From Myxocyprinus asiaticus (Eukaryota > Chordata > Actinopteri > Cypriniformes > Catostomidae), in assembly GCF_019703515.2 (NCBI RefSeq), contig NC_059372.1:24588931-24652930 (forward strand): 64,000 nt of DNA, written 5' to 3'. Positions 11,601 to 21,350 of the stretch are shown here, in pieces (within the stretch, counting starts at the first letter, position 1; every line of letters starts with the position of its first letter). The translations under genes and the position numbers were made by a program. Below the pieces are notes generated by a model. It ran no database searches. It saw only the letters and a program-made list of their open reading frames with translations, and was not told the origin of the DNA.

Positions 11601-11841
11601 CAATTGACCTTAACTTGTATTAAACCCACAATATTTTTTAGTTTACTGATTGATTTTTTGTATACTAAAAATCTTCTGGTCGTCAGGTTGCCAGGAGATT
11701 GCAGAAGAGTTTCGCTCTCAGGAGATCGATGGGCAGGCCTTGCTGCTGCTGAAAGAGGACCATCTCATGAGCACCATGAATATCAAACTGGGACCTGCAC
11801 TGAAAATCTTTGCCCGCATCAGTATGCTCAAGGACTCGTAG
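5669..11841 (+). CDS. phc2: Polyhomeotic-like protein 2, 3' part (FCS zinc finger and SAM domain), five exons
   Basis: Five plus-strand exons join in phase: 5669-5774, 5904-6018, 7075-7171, 8016-8289 and 11687-11841, about 248 codons ending in TAG. Every intron begins GT and ends AG. Exons 2 and 3 encode an FCS zinc finger (CEFCG, then RFCSTVCAKRYNVGCTKR). Exon 4 carries an acidic serine-rich linker (SSYEEPLSPLS) and the first SAM helices (ARWNVEDVYEFI). Exon 5 completes the SAM domain (CQEIAEEF, DGQALLLLKEDHL, NIKLGPALKI) and ends ISMLKDS, the usual polyhomeotic C-terminus. Polyhomeotic proteins are subunits of canonical PRC1; the SAM domain polymerises and the FCS finger binds nucleic acid. 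The DFAY and NVGCTKR.GLF signatures fit PHC2 better than PHC1 or PHC3. The a or b paralogue is not resolved. Upstream exons lie outside the window. Confidence 0.93.
5904..7171 (+). other. phc2: phc2 exons encoding the FCS zinc finger
   Basis: Exon 5904-6018 provides the first Cys pair (CEFC) and the second cluster FCSTVC. Exon 7075-7171 completes the basic tail RYNVGCTKRMGLF. The arginine codon at the splice junction is split AG|G. The FCS finger of polyhomeotic proteins binds RNA and DNA without strong sequence preference. Confidence 0.9.
6019..7074. other. phc2: phc2 intron, no gene seen
   Basis: AT-rich intron. It contains a short (CT)n/(GTCT)n-like run near 6384-6430 and poly-T stretches. 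A polypyrimidine tract precedes the acceptor at 7074. No transposon end was recognised. Confidence 0.5.
7172..8015. repeat. phc2 intron holding a dispersed repeat copy (about 7310-7470)
   Basis: Positions about 7310-7470 read in the same order as 39245-39415. Shared blocks include AGGTTGTT near 7317 and 39256, GGTATATG, ATTCCTGGTGAA, ACTACACCACCCA, and CCACCAATCAGA in one copy against CTACCAATCAGA in the other. The two copies share orientation. I do not recognise the family. Confidence 0.55.
8705..8765. repeat. End of a GGCTGGGCGATATG-type fish MITE
   Basis: AAGGCTGGGCGATATGCAAG at about 8707 is the start of a dispersed fish repeat. A complementary end (CATATCGCCCAGCC) occurs at about 63595-63610. 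The rest of this copy is not delimited. Confidence 0.4.
9373..10957 (+). mobile_element. Tc1-like transposon, degenerate, with nested hAT MITE
   Basis: Inverted ends of about 35 bases carry GTATGTGAACCCTTTGG on the left and its complement on the right. TA flanks both sides (9371-9372 and 10958-10959). Between them are remnants of a DDE transposase in plus orientation. The block near 10110-10165 reads as a DETEVELFGKN-like motif with frame shifts. The stretch 10375-10397 reads QQDSDPKH. The block 10640-10700 reads PDCNPIEMLWNDLKRAV across the normal third-catalytic-residue region. A 20-base A run sits at about 9916. The ORF is destroyed. It lies within the long phc2 SAM intron. Confidence 0.85.
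10418..10595. mobile_element. 178-bp hAT-type MITE nested in the Tc1 element
   Basis: The insertion starts CAGTGGTTCCC and is flanked by a perfect 8-bp direct repeat CACTACAG (10410-10417 and 10596-10603). Removing one repeat and the insert rejoins Tc1 sequence that normally runs on (ATCCACTACAG to AGTGGCTTAAAG). An 8-bp duplication and a CAGTGG start fit hAT. There is no coding capacity. Confidence 0.85.
11184..11510. mobile_element. MITE with about 26-bp inverted ends in the phc2 intron
   Basis: Positions 11184-11209 (TACAGTGAGGCACTTAC, then GGAAGT) are repeated inverted at 11485-11510 (ACTTCCACTGTAAATCC, then CACTGTA). The 327-bp interior is non-coding. The superfamily is not determined. 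Confidence 0.6.
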
Positions 11842-12605
11842 CGTTTTCCACTGTTCCATCAAGCTCACGCCTGGAAAGGACACCCTAAACTTCTTGGAGG
11901 ATTGCTGCTCCTCAAAATCATGAAAAACCTGTGTATACCTCTGGTCACAATCAAACTATTGTTTTATCCTCAAAGGATAATTATGTAATTAATTCTGGAA
12001 CTCTGGTGTAGTTAGCTGTGCCAGGCCCAGAGGGCAACAATCCATTTTGTCAGAGTTTGAGAAATCCCACAGAAGACAAGTACTTTACCATTTGTGCAAA
12101 CAAATGTTCTTGATTTTATAGACAGGGAAATGTAAAAAAAAAAATGTTTTGGCTTAAACTATTGGTCTTGCAGTGTGCCATCATGAGTAGGTTGTAAACT
12201 GTTCAAATTACTTCATCTGGCGTTTTCTGAGAAATTCCTCAATTTACATGTAATTTACATTTCAGATTTTGTCCTCAAAATGACTATCCAAGATGTGCCT
12301 AATATTTTTCTAAATATTCCAAAGATTATACACAACTATTCAAACAGGTTTTTCATTTGCAAGTTTTAGGGTTTTATACCAGCATTCAGATTTAAAGACC
12401 ACAGCTACATTTGAGATTCAAGCCCATCTCAGTATGATCTGATTGTTTTTTCTTCTAAATTACTTGTGTACACTATTCTTTGGAAATATACAGTAGTACA
12501 GCTTGTGTCTCTTTATTTTTACATTTGATCAATTTCTGTATTTATTGAGAGCAAGTCTCTGATTCTGTTTTATATTTGAAAATAAAACCTGAGAAAAACC
12601 TCTGA
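11842..12605 (+). other. phc2: phc2 3' UTR with poly(A) signal
   Basis: No open frame or recognised repeat follows the TAG stop. The first canonical AATAAA, at 12581-12586, is followed by a T/G-rich stretch with TCTGATTTTC at 12601-12610. This gives a UTR of about 760 bases if cleavage occurs near 12605. Confidence 0.6.
12581..12586 (+). terminator. phc2: Canonical poly(A) signal AATAAA of phc2
   Basis: AATAAA lies 740 bases after the phc2 stop codon on the same strand, within AT-rich sequence and just before the TE-rich intergenic block. No other canonical hexamer is evident between the stop and this site. Confidence 0.6.
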
Positions 12606-13029
12606 TTTTCTTTACTGCCTTCAAGAAATGTACTACTTTTCCAGCAGTTCATGGTTATTAAATAAGGATTTTGTTTTTTAAATCATATTAGAGATTGCTG
12701 GGCAGATTTCCATTTGTATGTTTAAATTGTTTAGATAGACAAATGATTGAACAGTGCATTCAGAAAGTATTCAAACCCCTCATCAATCTTCACTCCATAC
12801 CCCAGTGTGACGAAACCTATTTTTGATAACTTTACAAATTCATTAAAAAGAAAAAACAGAAATATCGCATTGACGTAAGTATTCAGACCATTTGCTATGA
12901 CATTTGAAATTTAGCTCAGGTGCATCCCATTTTTTTGGATTATCTTTGAGATGTTTCTATCCTTTACTGTAGTCCACCTGTGGCAAATTCAATTGATTGG
13001 ACATGATTTGTAAGGTCTTACAGCTGAAA

Positions 13030-14053
13030 AATGCATATCAGAGCAAAAACTAGAGAAACTGCCTGAAAAGCTCAGTGACATGATTGTGTTGAGGCACAGA
13101 TCTGAGGAAGGCTACCAAAAAAAAAAATAAAAAAATATTTGGCTGCATTGAAGGCTACCAAGAGCACAATGGACTCTATAATTCTTAAATGGAAGTTTAG
13201 AACAACCAGGATTATTCCTAGAGCTGGCCGCCCGGCCAAACTGAGCAATCGGGGGAGAAGGGACTTGGTAAGAGAGGTGACCAAGAACCCGATGGTCACT
13301 CTGGATAAACTCCAGAGATCATGTGAGGAGATGGGAGAAACTTGCAGAAGGACAACCATCACTGCAACACTCCATCGATCTGGGCTTTATGGCAGAGTGG
13401 CCAGACAAAAGCCTCACCTCGGTGCAAGACATAAAAAAACATCTAAAGGACTCTCAGACTGTGAGAAACCAGATTCTCTGGTCTGATGAAACAAATATTG
13501 AACTGTTTGGCCTCAATTTCAAGTGTCATGTCTGGAGGAAACCAGGCAGCCCTCATCACCTGTGCAGTACCATCCCAACGGTGAAGCATGGTGGTCGTAG
13601 CATCATGCTGTGGGGGTGTGTTTTTCAGCGGCAGGGACTGGGGGACTGGTCAGGGTTGAAGGAAAGCTGAACGCAGTGAAGTACAGAGATATCCATAATG
13701 AAAACCTGGCCCAGAGCGCTCAGGACCTCAGACTGGACCAGAGGTTCACCTTCTAACAGGACAATGACCCTAAGCACACAGCCAAGACAATGCAAGAGTG
13801 GCTTAGGGACAACTCTGTGAATGTCCTTGAGTGGCTCAGCCAGAGCCCAGACTTGAACCCAATCGAACATCTCTGGAGAGACCTGAAAATGGCTGTCCAC
13901 CGACAGTCCCCATCCAACCTGACAGAGCTTGAGAGGATCTGCATAGAAGAATGGCAGAAAATCCCAGAATCCAGGTGTGAAAAGCTTGTCGCATCATACC
14001 CAAAAAGACTTGAGGCTGTAATTGCTGCCAAAGGAGCCTCAGCTAAGTACTGA
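13030..14053 (+). pseudogene. Tc1-like DDE transposase, frameshifted
   Basis: There are three plus-strand blocks. The block 13139-13486 carries the helix-turn-helix DNA-binding part (GRPAKLSNRGRRDLVREV). The block 13420-13670 carries the first catalytic residue in ILWSDETNIELFG, then VKHGGRSIMLWGC. The block 13790-14053 carries the C-terminal part with [16 protein letters not shown] and ends AAKGASAKY followed by TGA. The middle aspartate context ([15 protein letters not shown]) is readable near 13755-13790 with a stop just before it. At least two frame changes and a stop break the enzyme, so it is not functional as read. Confidence 0.85.
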
Positions 14054-14219
14054 GTTAAGGGTCTGAACACTTACGTCAATGTGATATTTCAGTTTTTTCT
14101 TTTTAATAAATTTGCAAAGTTATCAAAAATCTGGTTTTTGCTTTGTCATTATGGGGTATGGAGTGTAGATTGATGTGAAAAAAATAATAATTTAAAGCAT
14201 TTTAGCATAATGCTGCAAC

Positions 14220-15392
14220 TAGTGTTGTCAAAAATACCGGTACTTCGGTACCAAGTCGGTACTAAAATAAAAAAAAGTAATAAAACCAGTGTTTCTGCAG
14301 TACTGGTAGTACCGAGCACCGACTCAATCCGGTACCAGCGCGCAGTATGACTGAAACATGACAGCTTTGAAATGCTCACAGGCTTAATTTGAACGCATTC
14401 TCTGTTACTCCTTTTACACTGAAATGGACAATTAATCCAAGTGATGTCCTAGTTTGATTTATTAAACCACTGAAGGCTGCAATCTTGGCGTGGATGAGCT
14501 GCTTTAAATAAATCTGACTGTTCATACTCTGGAAACTCCACAGACATTGAGAATCATTCACATTGTTTGAGATGACAAAGCAGAGCATTAATCCACTGTG
14601 AACCACGCAGCACATGTAAAATATATATTTATATAATTAAAATAACAGCATTTGCGCTTTAATCTCCACTTTATTTATATAGCATTTAAAACAAGAGTTG
14701 ACCAAAGTGCTTCAGAGTAATACAATTTATAACATAAAACATTTCAAAATTACCACATACACAAACTATAATCTAAAATACAAACACTCCAAAACTGTGT
14801 CCTACATTTCATTTGTCAGACTCAAAGGACAGTGTAAAGAGAGATTTCAGATATGACATAAAATTCTTCAATGATCACACTGCGCCGTGTCGTTTATCCG
14901 GAAGCATCCAGCAGAAAAAACACGTTATAATAAAAGCACGATTCAAAATAAAATCTAGATGCCTAAAATTGAAGAAATGTAATAAAACTAGATTACAACT
15001 GTAATAATATTATTAATTATAATAATTAATCAAATTATCACAAGCAAAACAGCTGCTGAATAAAAGATTGGCAAAAAAAAAATAAAATAAAAAAAATAAA
15101 AAAAGCAATGACGTTGAAAAGTTATATTTTTACTTGTTAAAAGTTAAGACTTTATTGATTAGACACCATTTTGATGATGAAATTTAATTAAACTTTATAA
15201 AAATGTTCTGGAAAGTAACTATAATTATTAAAATAATGACTAAATAATAAAAAATAACTAAACTGGTGTGTTCAATAGCACATTATCATATTAGTATATT
15301 TTTGCTGTTGGTATCAAAATTGGTATCGAGAACTGTGAAATTTCACTGATATCGGTATCGACTACTGACATTCTTGTACCGTGGCAACACTA
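14220..15392. mobile_element. 1.17-kb hAT-type non-autonomous element inside the Tc1 copy
   Basis: The ends are TAGTGTTGTCA and the complement of TAGTGTTGCCA. The flanking 8-bp duplication is GCTGCAAC at 14212-14219 and GCTGCAAA at 15393-15400, one mismatch. Both ends carry ACCGGTAC- or GGTATCG-type motifs just inside. The interior is AT-rich with no transposase. Confidence 0.8.
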
Positions 15393-15452
15393 GCTGCAAA
15401 TAACAAAATGTGAACAAAATTAAGGGGTCTGAATACTTTCTGAATGCACTGT

Positions 15453-15685
15453 TCATTCTCCAGCTAGACCATCAAATTATCACACAGACGTACAGGGGTT
15501 TCTCTACACAAAAGCTAAAAAAATATTTAGCTAATTATACATCGTAGAGAAAAATTAGACAAAATCATATTTATTATAGAAATTTTCTTGACCTTTTAAT
15601 GGTCCTGTCCAGAAATCAAGGTTTTCCATGATTGTGGGAACCCGGCATAAATCATCTCGAGTTCAGTTGTTTGAATGATCCAGTA

Positions 15686-15717
<32 letters not shown>

Positions 15718-16960
15718 GTTCTACCTAATTGGTCAGAGAAACTATAACCCAACCCCTACCTCATAACTTTGCACTCTATTAAAAAAAAAAACAAAAAAAC
15801 AAAAAAAAAAACTTTATTGTATATACTCATATATATATTTATATACATATTGCTATTTGCATTTCATTGGCTCTGTACCTGTACTCTGCACAATGACAAT
15901 ATAGTTGAATCTAATCTAATCCTAACAAATCAGATAGAGCTTTCCTCATTAATATGAATGAGTCTTCCATTGCCATCCTACATTTCGGAAATCCACCACC
16001 CCACTGTATTACCTACAGACAGGTTTTGTAAATCACGTGGAAACAACTAGTCGACTTTAGGCTGACAGTTATAGTTGACTAGTCTATGCAACCCCTAATG
16101 TGCGTACAGTGGAAGCATCTGGGGGCAAAGTATTGCACTAGAATAATTGGTAAAATACTATTTCAAAAGTATAGTCACAAGATTTAAGACTAATGTGATA
16201 GAATCACTGTTTAAAGTTAAATACATTTTTTCGATTTGTCATAACCATGTAAACAGTAGCTCACATACCAGTAATATGTGCAAGGGTACCAGAAAGGGAC
16301 ATGAGGTGACTATAAGCAAAACAATGATTCAGAAATTTCAATAGCTCAAAATACATATTTTTATGGAAGCATAAAAAAAAAATGATTTCTGCTTTTTAAT
16401 ACTCTCAAGAATATCTTGCGCCATACACTTCCTTATAAGTACATACTGTATATGCGATTTTGAGGTAAAGAGAAAGCATGCCACAGACATGGCTCATAGA
16501 GCTTAAATTTTATTAAACGGGGCATTGCTAGTCCCCTTTTATTGGGGAAATAGCCCCAGTAAAGGTCTGCTGTGCCCCAGTAACAAGGGAGATAACCATA
16601 TACCGGTCAGGGAAACATACTTTCCTATTTATTGGATTTGATCATTTACATAATTTAAATAATTGAAAACACAAAGACTAATTATGACACTAATTGAAGT
16701 GAACGCTTCCTCAGCAGTGACCTATCTAATCATTGCTTGCGTTCCTCTGTTGTTGTTTCACGTGGAAAAAAAACCAGAGAGAAAGGATCAAATGGTTGAT
16801 GTTTCATTCCTACTGACCGTCAGAGGCAGTGTTAAGCAGTAGTAGATTATTGCTGCGCCAGACAGATAGATATTCTTTCTCTATCTATTCCAACAAAGCC
16901 ATGTGGTGACATGGGCTAAGCTATGAAGGTATATAAACCACAGTAGCTCAGCACTCTTTC
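15453..16960. other. Intergenic AT-rich DNA, no gene seen
   Basis: It contains a TA microsatellite (15686-15711), a poly-A/AAAC tract near 15780, a short GACTAGTC-type hAT fragment at about 16045-16095, and low-complexity DNA. No exon or RNA gene was recognised. Confidence 0.5.
16928..16938 (+). promoter_or_regulatory. Possible TATA box upstream of the second DIRS-like element
   Basis: GGTATATAAACC sits about 570 bases upstream of the first RT-like frame of the plus-strand element at 17480-19860. A start region for a retroelement transcript would be expected near here. This is suggestive only; no transcript evidence is available. Confidence 0.3.
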
Positions 16961-17479
16961 GATTTCTCGCTTGATAAGGATAGGTTGGTTTTCTTTTGTA
17001 TGGTATTCGACTAGGAGCAGCAAAGTATTGTCCATGCAAGCTGTGACAGTGCACTCTTCCAGCATTCGATGGATTCGGATTACATTATCATTTTGGAGTT
17101 TTTCATTTTACGGTGAGTTTTATATTAACTTGTGTGACATTTTCTCAGCTCGTCGGTAGCACTCTTTGCTTCTCTGTGCTATCTGGTGGCTGGTGTTAAC
17201 CGCGCTTATAAATTGCCAGTTCCCTGCTAACTTAATTATCTTTCCATATGGGTTTGTCGTGGTGTTTTTTTAACATTTGTGATACTCTTTGTCCCACGGT
17301 GTAATCCACCGGCCAGTTTTTGGAGTAGTGGGTATATTTTAATTTGATTTTTATTTCAGCAAGCGTTTTTGCTTGAGATTAAACTATTTAAACTTTGAGA
17401 TTAAACCTTTTGGTTCAACCCGGAGGAATTGGATTACTTCCTTTTTATATCATTGAGATTATCACACTACTCTACCGGG

Positions 17480-19860
17480 CACTGCTGGAAAAGGGAAAAG
17501 GTTGAAGTTGTCCAAGGCCACTTGCCAGCTGACACAGGTGCTGTGCACTCCTGCGTTTAGGATGCCGACAGCTCAAGTTCACCAACGCTACACGACGCTG
17601 GAGCAACGCTTCCACCAACACCCTAATTCACAGCCACAGGACCCTCAGATGCCTTGTTCTGTTGATGATGCTTGTGGTTTTTTACTACCTCATTGACAGC
17701 ATGCCAGCACCTCCCTAACGCCATCAAAATTCACACCCATTGAGGTGCTTGGGCCAGTGGTCACACCCACTGAGGTGCTTGGGCCAGTGGTCGGTTGTTT
17801 TTCAATGCAACGGCTAGAGTACTGGAGAGACACAAGATCAGATGCCTGGGTCCTGACTACTCTGAGTAGGGGGTATACTCTAGAGTTTCGATGTCAGCCC
17901 CCCCAAGTTTTCAAGAATCATCCCTATGGTTGTCAGGTTCATTTGATGGCTCTCTCTCAAAAAATGTATTCCCTGTTGGAGAAGATAGCCATAGAAGTTG
18001 TTCACTCCCTCATTCAGAGGGACAGGTTCTATTGATTTTTCTCCTTCTGAAAAAGGATGGTGGTTTCCACCCAGTTCTCAATTTGATTATAAAGACCCTT
18101 CCCTTTAAAATGTTGTGCACAGCCAACTTTCTTCGGTCTGATGAGGAAAGATTGTTTTGTGAGTGTAGACCTGAAGTACGCATACTTTCATGACCCTGTT
18201 GCTGTTAATTACAGGAAGTTTTAGTGTTTCAGTTTTTAAAATCAAGCCTACCAGTTCAGGGTTCTGGGTTCATACTGTCCCTGCTCCTCGTGTTTTCACA
18301 AGATGCATGAGTCAAGCTCTGTCTCCTCTATGGTCAAGGGGAACACAAATCTTGCTTTATTTGGAAGACTGACTGCTTTGTGCCCTCACAGTGCATGACT
18401 CCAGACTGCTTCTGTAGCATGTGTGGAAACTGGGCCTCTTGGTAAACAAGACAAAGAGCTGCCTCATTACAGCACAAACTGTTACGTTCATAGGAATGAC
18501 TGGATTCTCTTATGATGTCTGCCACCCTGTCACATGTGTGGACGACCAACATTCTGCAACTCCTGGCTCGTTTTCACCCTGGAGTGTCCCTGCAGTACAG
18601 AATGCTCCTACAACTGATAGGGATGCTAACTGCTGCCACAGCAGTGATTCTGAACAACATTTTACAGTTGAATCTAACCAGAAATCGCCATCGGCTGATT
18701 TAATTTCTCACTGTTGCATTCACGCTTTGATGTGGTGGAGTTGGTTGTAGTTCCTGATGGCTGGAGTGCCTCTAGGTGTTATTTCCTGTTGTCGGGAGGT
18801 CATCGCAACCGATACTTCCTTCAGGGTGGGGGCCAACATGGAATCAGAGGGGCATTTATTGTCAGTTGACACTGGCTCAGTCCGCAGACCATATCAATCT
18901 GTTTACATGGTGGTTTATAGGGCCCTACGATATTTATGGCCAGTCCAGGCAGGCCACCACATGCATGTTTGGTCTGACAACATCTCGACAGTGTTCCACC
19001 TGAACAATCAGGGTGGCACGAAGTCCCCCAGGTCCCTGCAACTCACTCAGAAGATTCTAAAATGTTGTCTGCCACAACTTGCATCAAAGTGAGCGGTTCA
19101 TAATTTGGGGACAAACAATCAGGGACCGGCTACACCCGGGAGAATGGAGAATTCATCCAGATGTACTGTAGTGCAGGAGATCTGGCAGCGGTTTGGCAAG
19201 GCAGAGGTGGACCTTTTCGCATCAGAGGCAACCACTCACTGTCACTTATTGTTTGCAAGGACATAAGCGACCAGCACTTTGGGTCAGAACTGCCTACTCT
19301 ATGCATTTCCTCTTATTCCACTGTTGTGGGAGCCATTGCACAGGGAGGTGCTTGTGGCACTGTGATGGCCGGCCAGGCCTTGGTTGCCTCTGCTTCTGAA
19401 GCACTTAGCAGGTTGTCCAAGGCAGCTTCCCCTTAGGAAGGATCCCCTCTACCAGATGGTGGGCTGTGTCTCTCACTTGGAATCAGCCCGCCTGCAACTA
19501 TGTGTTGGGCCACTGGGTTCAACCCTCTTCTAGATGATTGTGAGCCTGTGGCTGTTTACATTATCTCCAGTGCTAGAGCTACTTCCACACGACAAATCTA
19601 TGCTTCACATTGGAAATTTTTTTCTGCATTGTGTGGGGAGCATGGTATTTATCCTGCAAAATGTGATGTTCCAAGAGTCTGGAGCTTTCTTCAATATCTT
19701 TTGAATGATGACAAGGCAGCCTTCACGCAAAGTGTATGTTGCTGCCATTTCTGCCTACCACATACCAGTTGGTGGTTCTTTTACTTCTCATGGCCTTTTA
19801 TACAGCTTTCTAAAAGGTGCAAGACGTTTTGTTTCACACAACCACAGTTACATATGTAAC
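17480..19860 (+). mobile_element. Second DIRS-like retrotransposon, truncated and decayed
   Basis: Plus-strand frames show an RT with LIFLLLKKDGGFHPVLNL, a region GFWVHTVPAPRVFTRCMSQAL and a catalytic box reading YLED followed by TGA where YLDDW is expected. RNase H-like sequence follows (VIATDTSFRVGA, then HVWSDNISTVFHLNNQGG). The N-terminal part of a tyrosine recombinase comes next (RATSTRQIYASHWKFFSALC) and stops near 19860. The catalytic C-terminus of the recombinase and both inverted termini are not found, so the copy is 3' truncated. It differs from the element at 82-5117 in strand and sequence. Confidence 0.78.
17731..17790. repeat. 30-bp tandem duplication
   Basis: The unit TCACACCCA(T/C)TGAGGTGCTT continuing GGGCCAGTGG occurs twice back to back (17731-17760 and 17761-17790) with one mismatch. 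It lies in the coding remnant of the DIRS-like element and keeps the frame (30 bases). Confidence 0.85.
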
Positions 19861-21350
19861 TAGCGTTACTGAGCTAATGCTTACTGCTGTGTTAATGACC
19901 AGTTTGAATTTTTATTAAGTTGAATGAGTTGTTCATGGATTGCCCATTTTACCATTTCCTTGGCACAAATTTGTTTGATTTTGCTTATTAACCGACCTGA
20001 ATTAGTTCAAGAATCTTATCTCTGTCTGAATTTTTGATGTGCATCACAAAAACGTTAATTTCTGATCATTGTACCCATCAGGGGATTTCAGAACACTTTG
20101 GTACCCTGCCATTAAGATAATAGGAAATATGTGAACTGCTCCATTTTGAGTAACAGTTTTATGCACAAAAGTAAAAAGGAAAGCATTCAATGATAATATC
20201 ACCAAACATTTAAATGATTATCTCTCAACAATGGATTGAAGTAGAAACAGTACTTAAATAATTAAAAAGCCAAAACTTTTCACCTTAGAGCATAAAACAT
20301 GTTTTCTGGGTCATAGTGATTCAAAATGATAGAGCAAGTTACATAGGTATTCTTCTTATTTGTTAATGAAGATGAATAAAAAAATATAGCTTACACATAA
20401 CTTGATTTACAATAATAAGAGAAAGCTGTGAGATCAGCGAGGCCCTCACTGACAACACTTTAGAAAATGTACACCATCACCACCATTCTTATTTTTATGA
20501 ATCTTTTTTCTTTATTTACAAGCTTTAAATTTGCTCTATCAGTATGAAGAATAACAAGCACTTTAGGTTCAGTAACATTTCCTTAGTGTCTTGTACATGT
20601 TGCCATTTGCTTGTTGACACATTCTGAGCTCTTGTTCTGTGACTCCAGCAGTCTCCTGAATGCATATTTCTGCAAGTTTCTGCCAGATTAAATGTTTCAC
20701 ATAGAGCAAGCTAAAGCAGAGGAACAACTGCTATGGTTATATATAAAAAAAATAACCTTCAACATGTACTAAACACTTTAGTACTGATGTACTAAAACCG
20801 GAGATCCTCCTTTCAAAACCTGGCCATGTCTATCCTCAACCAAATAACGGTCATTGACCATAATCGAACAGTTTAAAAATCATGGAGGTTGTTTAATAAT
20901 TGCTATTGTCATTAAATTAATAGTACAATTATTAACATTATTACTCTATCCACCGTTTAACTCTCATTGTGGCTGTCTGCAAATGTTGAATACAATTTTG
21001 TGTCTGCTGCTCTTACAAAAAATAAATTAACAGGTCTGAACTTATCTTTTGCTTCATTGTTGCACTTTGTATTATTAAAGTCTTTCCTTAAAAAGTAACA
21101 AAATAAAAAATAAAAAAACTTAAATGCAACATTTCTATAAATACAATAATAAATGTTTTAGTGCTCCATCTGCTGCAAATCATAAGGTCGCTGCATGTCA
21201 GTGAACCGTACCAATCGAAATCTTGCTGAACTCCATCCAACTGATGCATGATGTGTTGCTTATGTTACTTTTTAATTTGATGCAGTTATTGTTTCAGCAA
21301 CTAATTGTCTCTTCAGCACTAATTGGAAAATGTGTCCATTTATCCCCTCG
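19861..21350 (-). other. eif4g3: Likely eif4g3 3' UTR and downstream flank
   Basis: This is AT-rich DNA directly downstream of the eif4g3 stop on the minus strand, without recognised transposon ends. Minus-strand AATAAA hexamers occur at 20511-20516 and 19911-19916. Either could end the transcript, giving a UTR of about 0.85 or 1.45 kb. Which one is used cannot be decided from sequence alone. Confidence 0.45.

Larger units (their letters stand above)
8016..11841 (+). other. phc2: phc2 exons encoding the SAM domain
   Basis: The SAM domain is split between exon 8016-8289 (from about ARWNVEDVYEF to SLPG) and exon 11687-11841 (GCQEIAEEF to the end). A glycine codon is split G|GT. The intron between them is 3.4 kb and has collected at least three mobile elements. 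The SAM end-helix and mid-loop surfaces drive head-to-tail polymerisation in this family. Confidence 0.9.
12751..15452 (+). mobile_element. Tc1-like transposon interrupted by a hAT-like element
   Basis: Terminal inverted repeats start ACAGTGCATTCAGAAAGTAT on the left and appear as the complement at 15424-15452. The transposase lies in plus orientation at about 13030-14053. The 3' part of the element is split by the insertion at 14220-15392, after which the right end resumes (AACAAAATGTGAAC, then AGGGGTCTGAATACTTTC). Tc1 elements move by cut and paste into TA sites; here the flanking TA is not clearly preserved. It lies between phc2 and eif4g3. Confidence 0.9.

Noticed and set aside
17731..17790. 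CRISPR-like direct repeats
   Set aside because: Only two adjacent units with no spacers, in a vertebrate genome.
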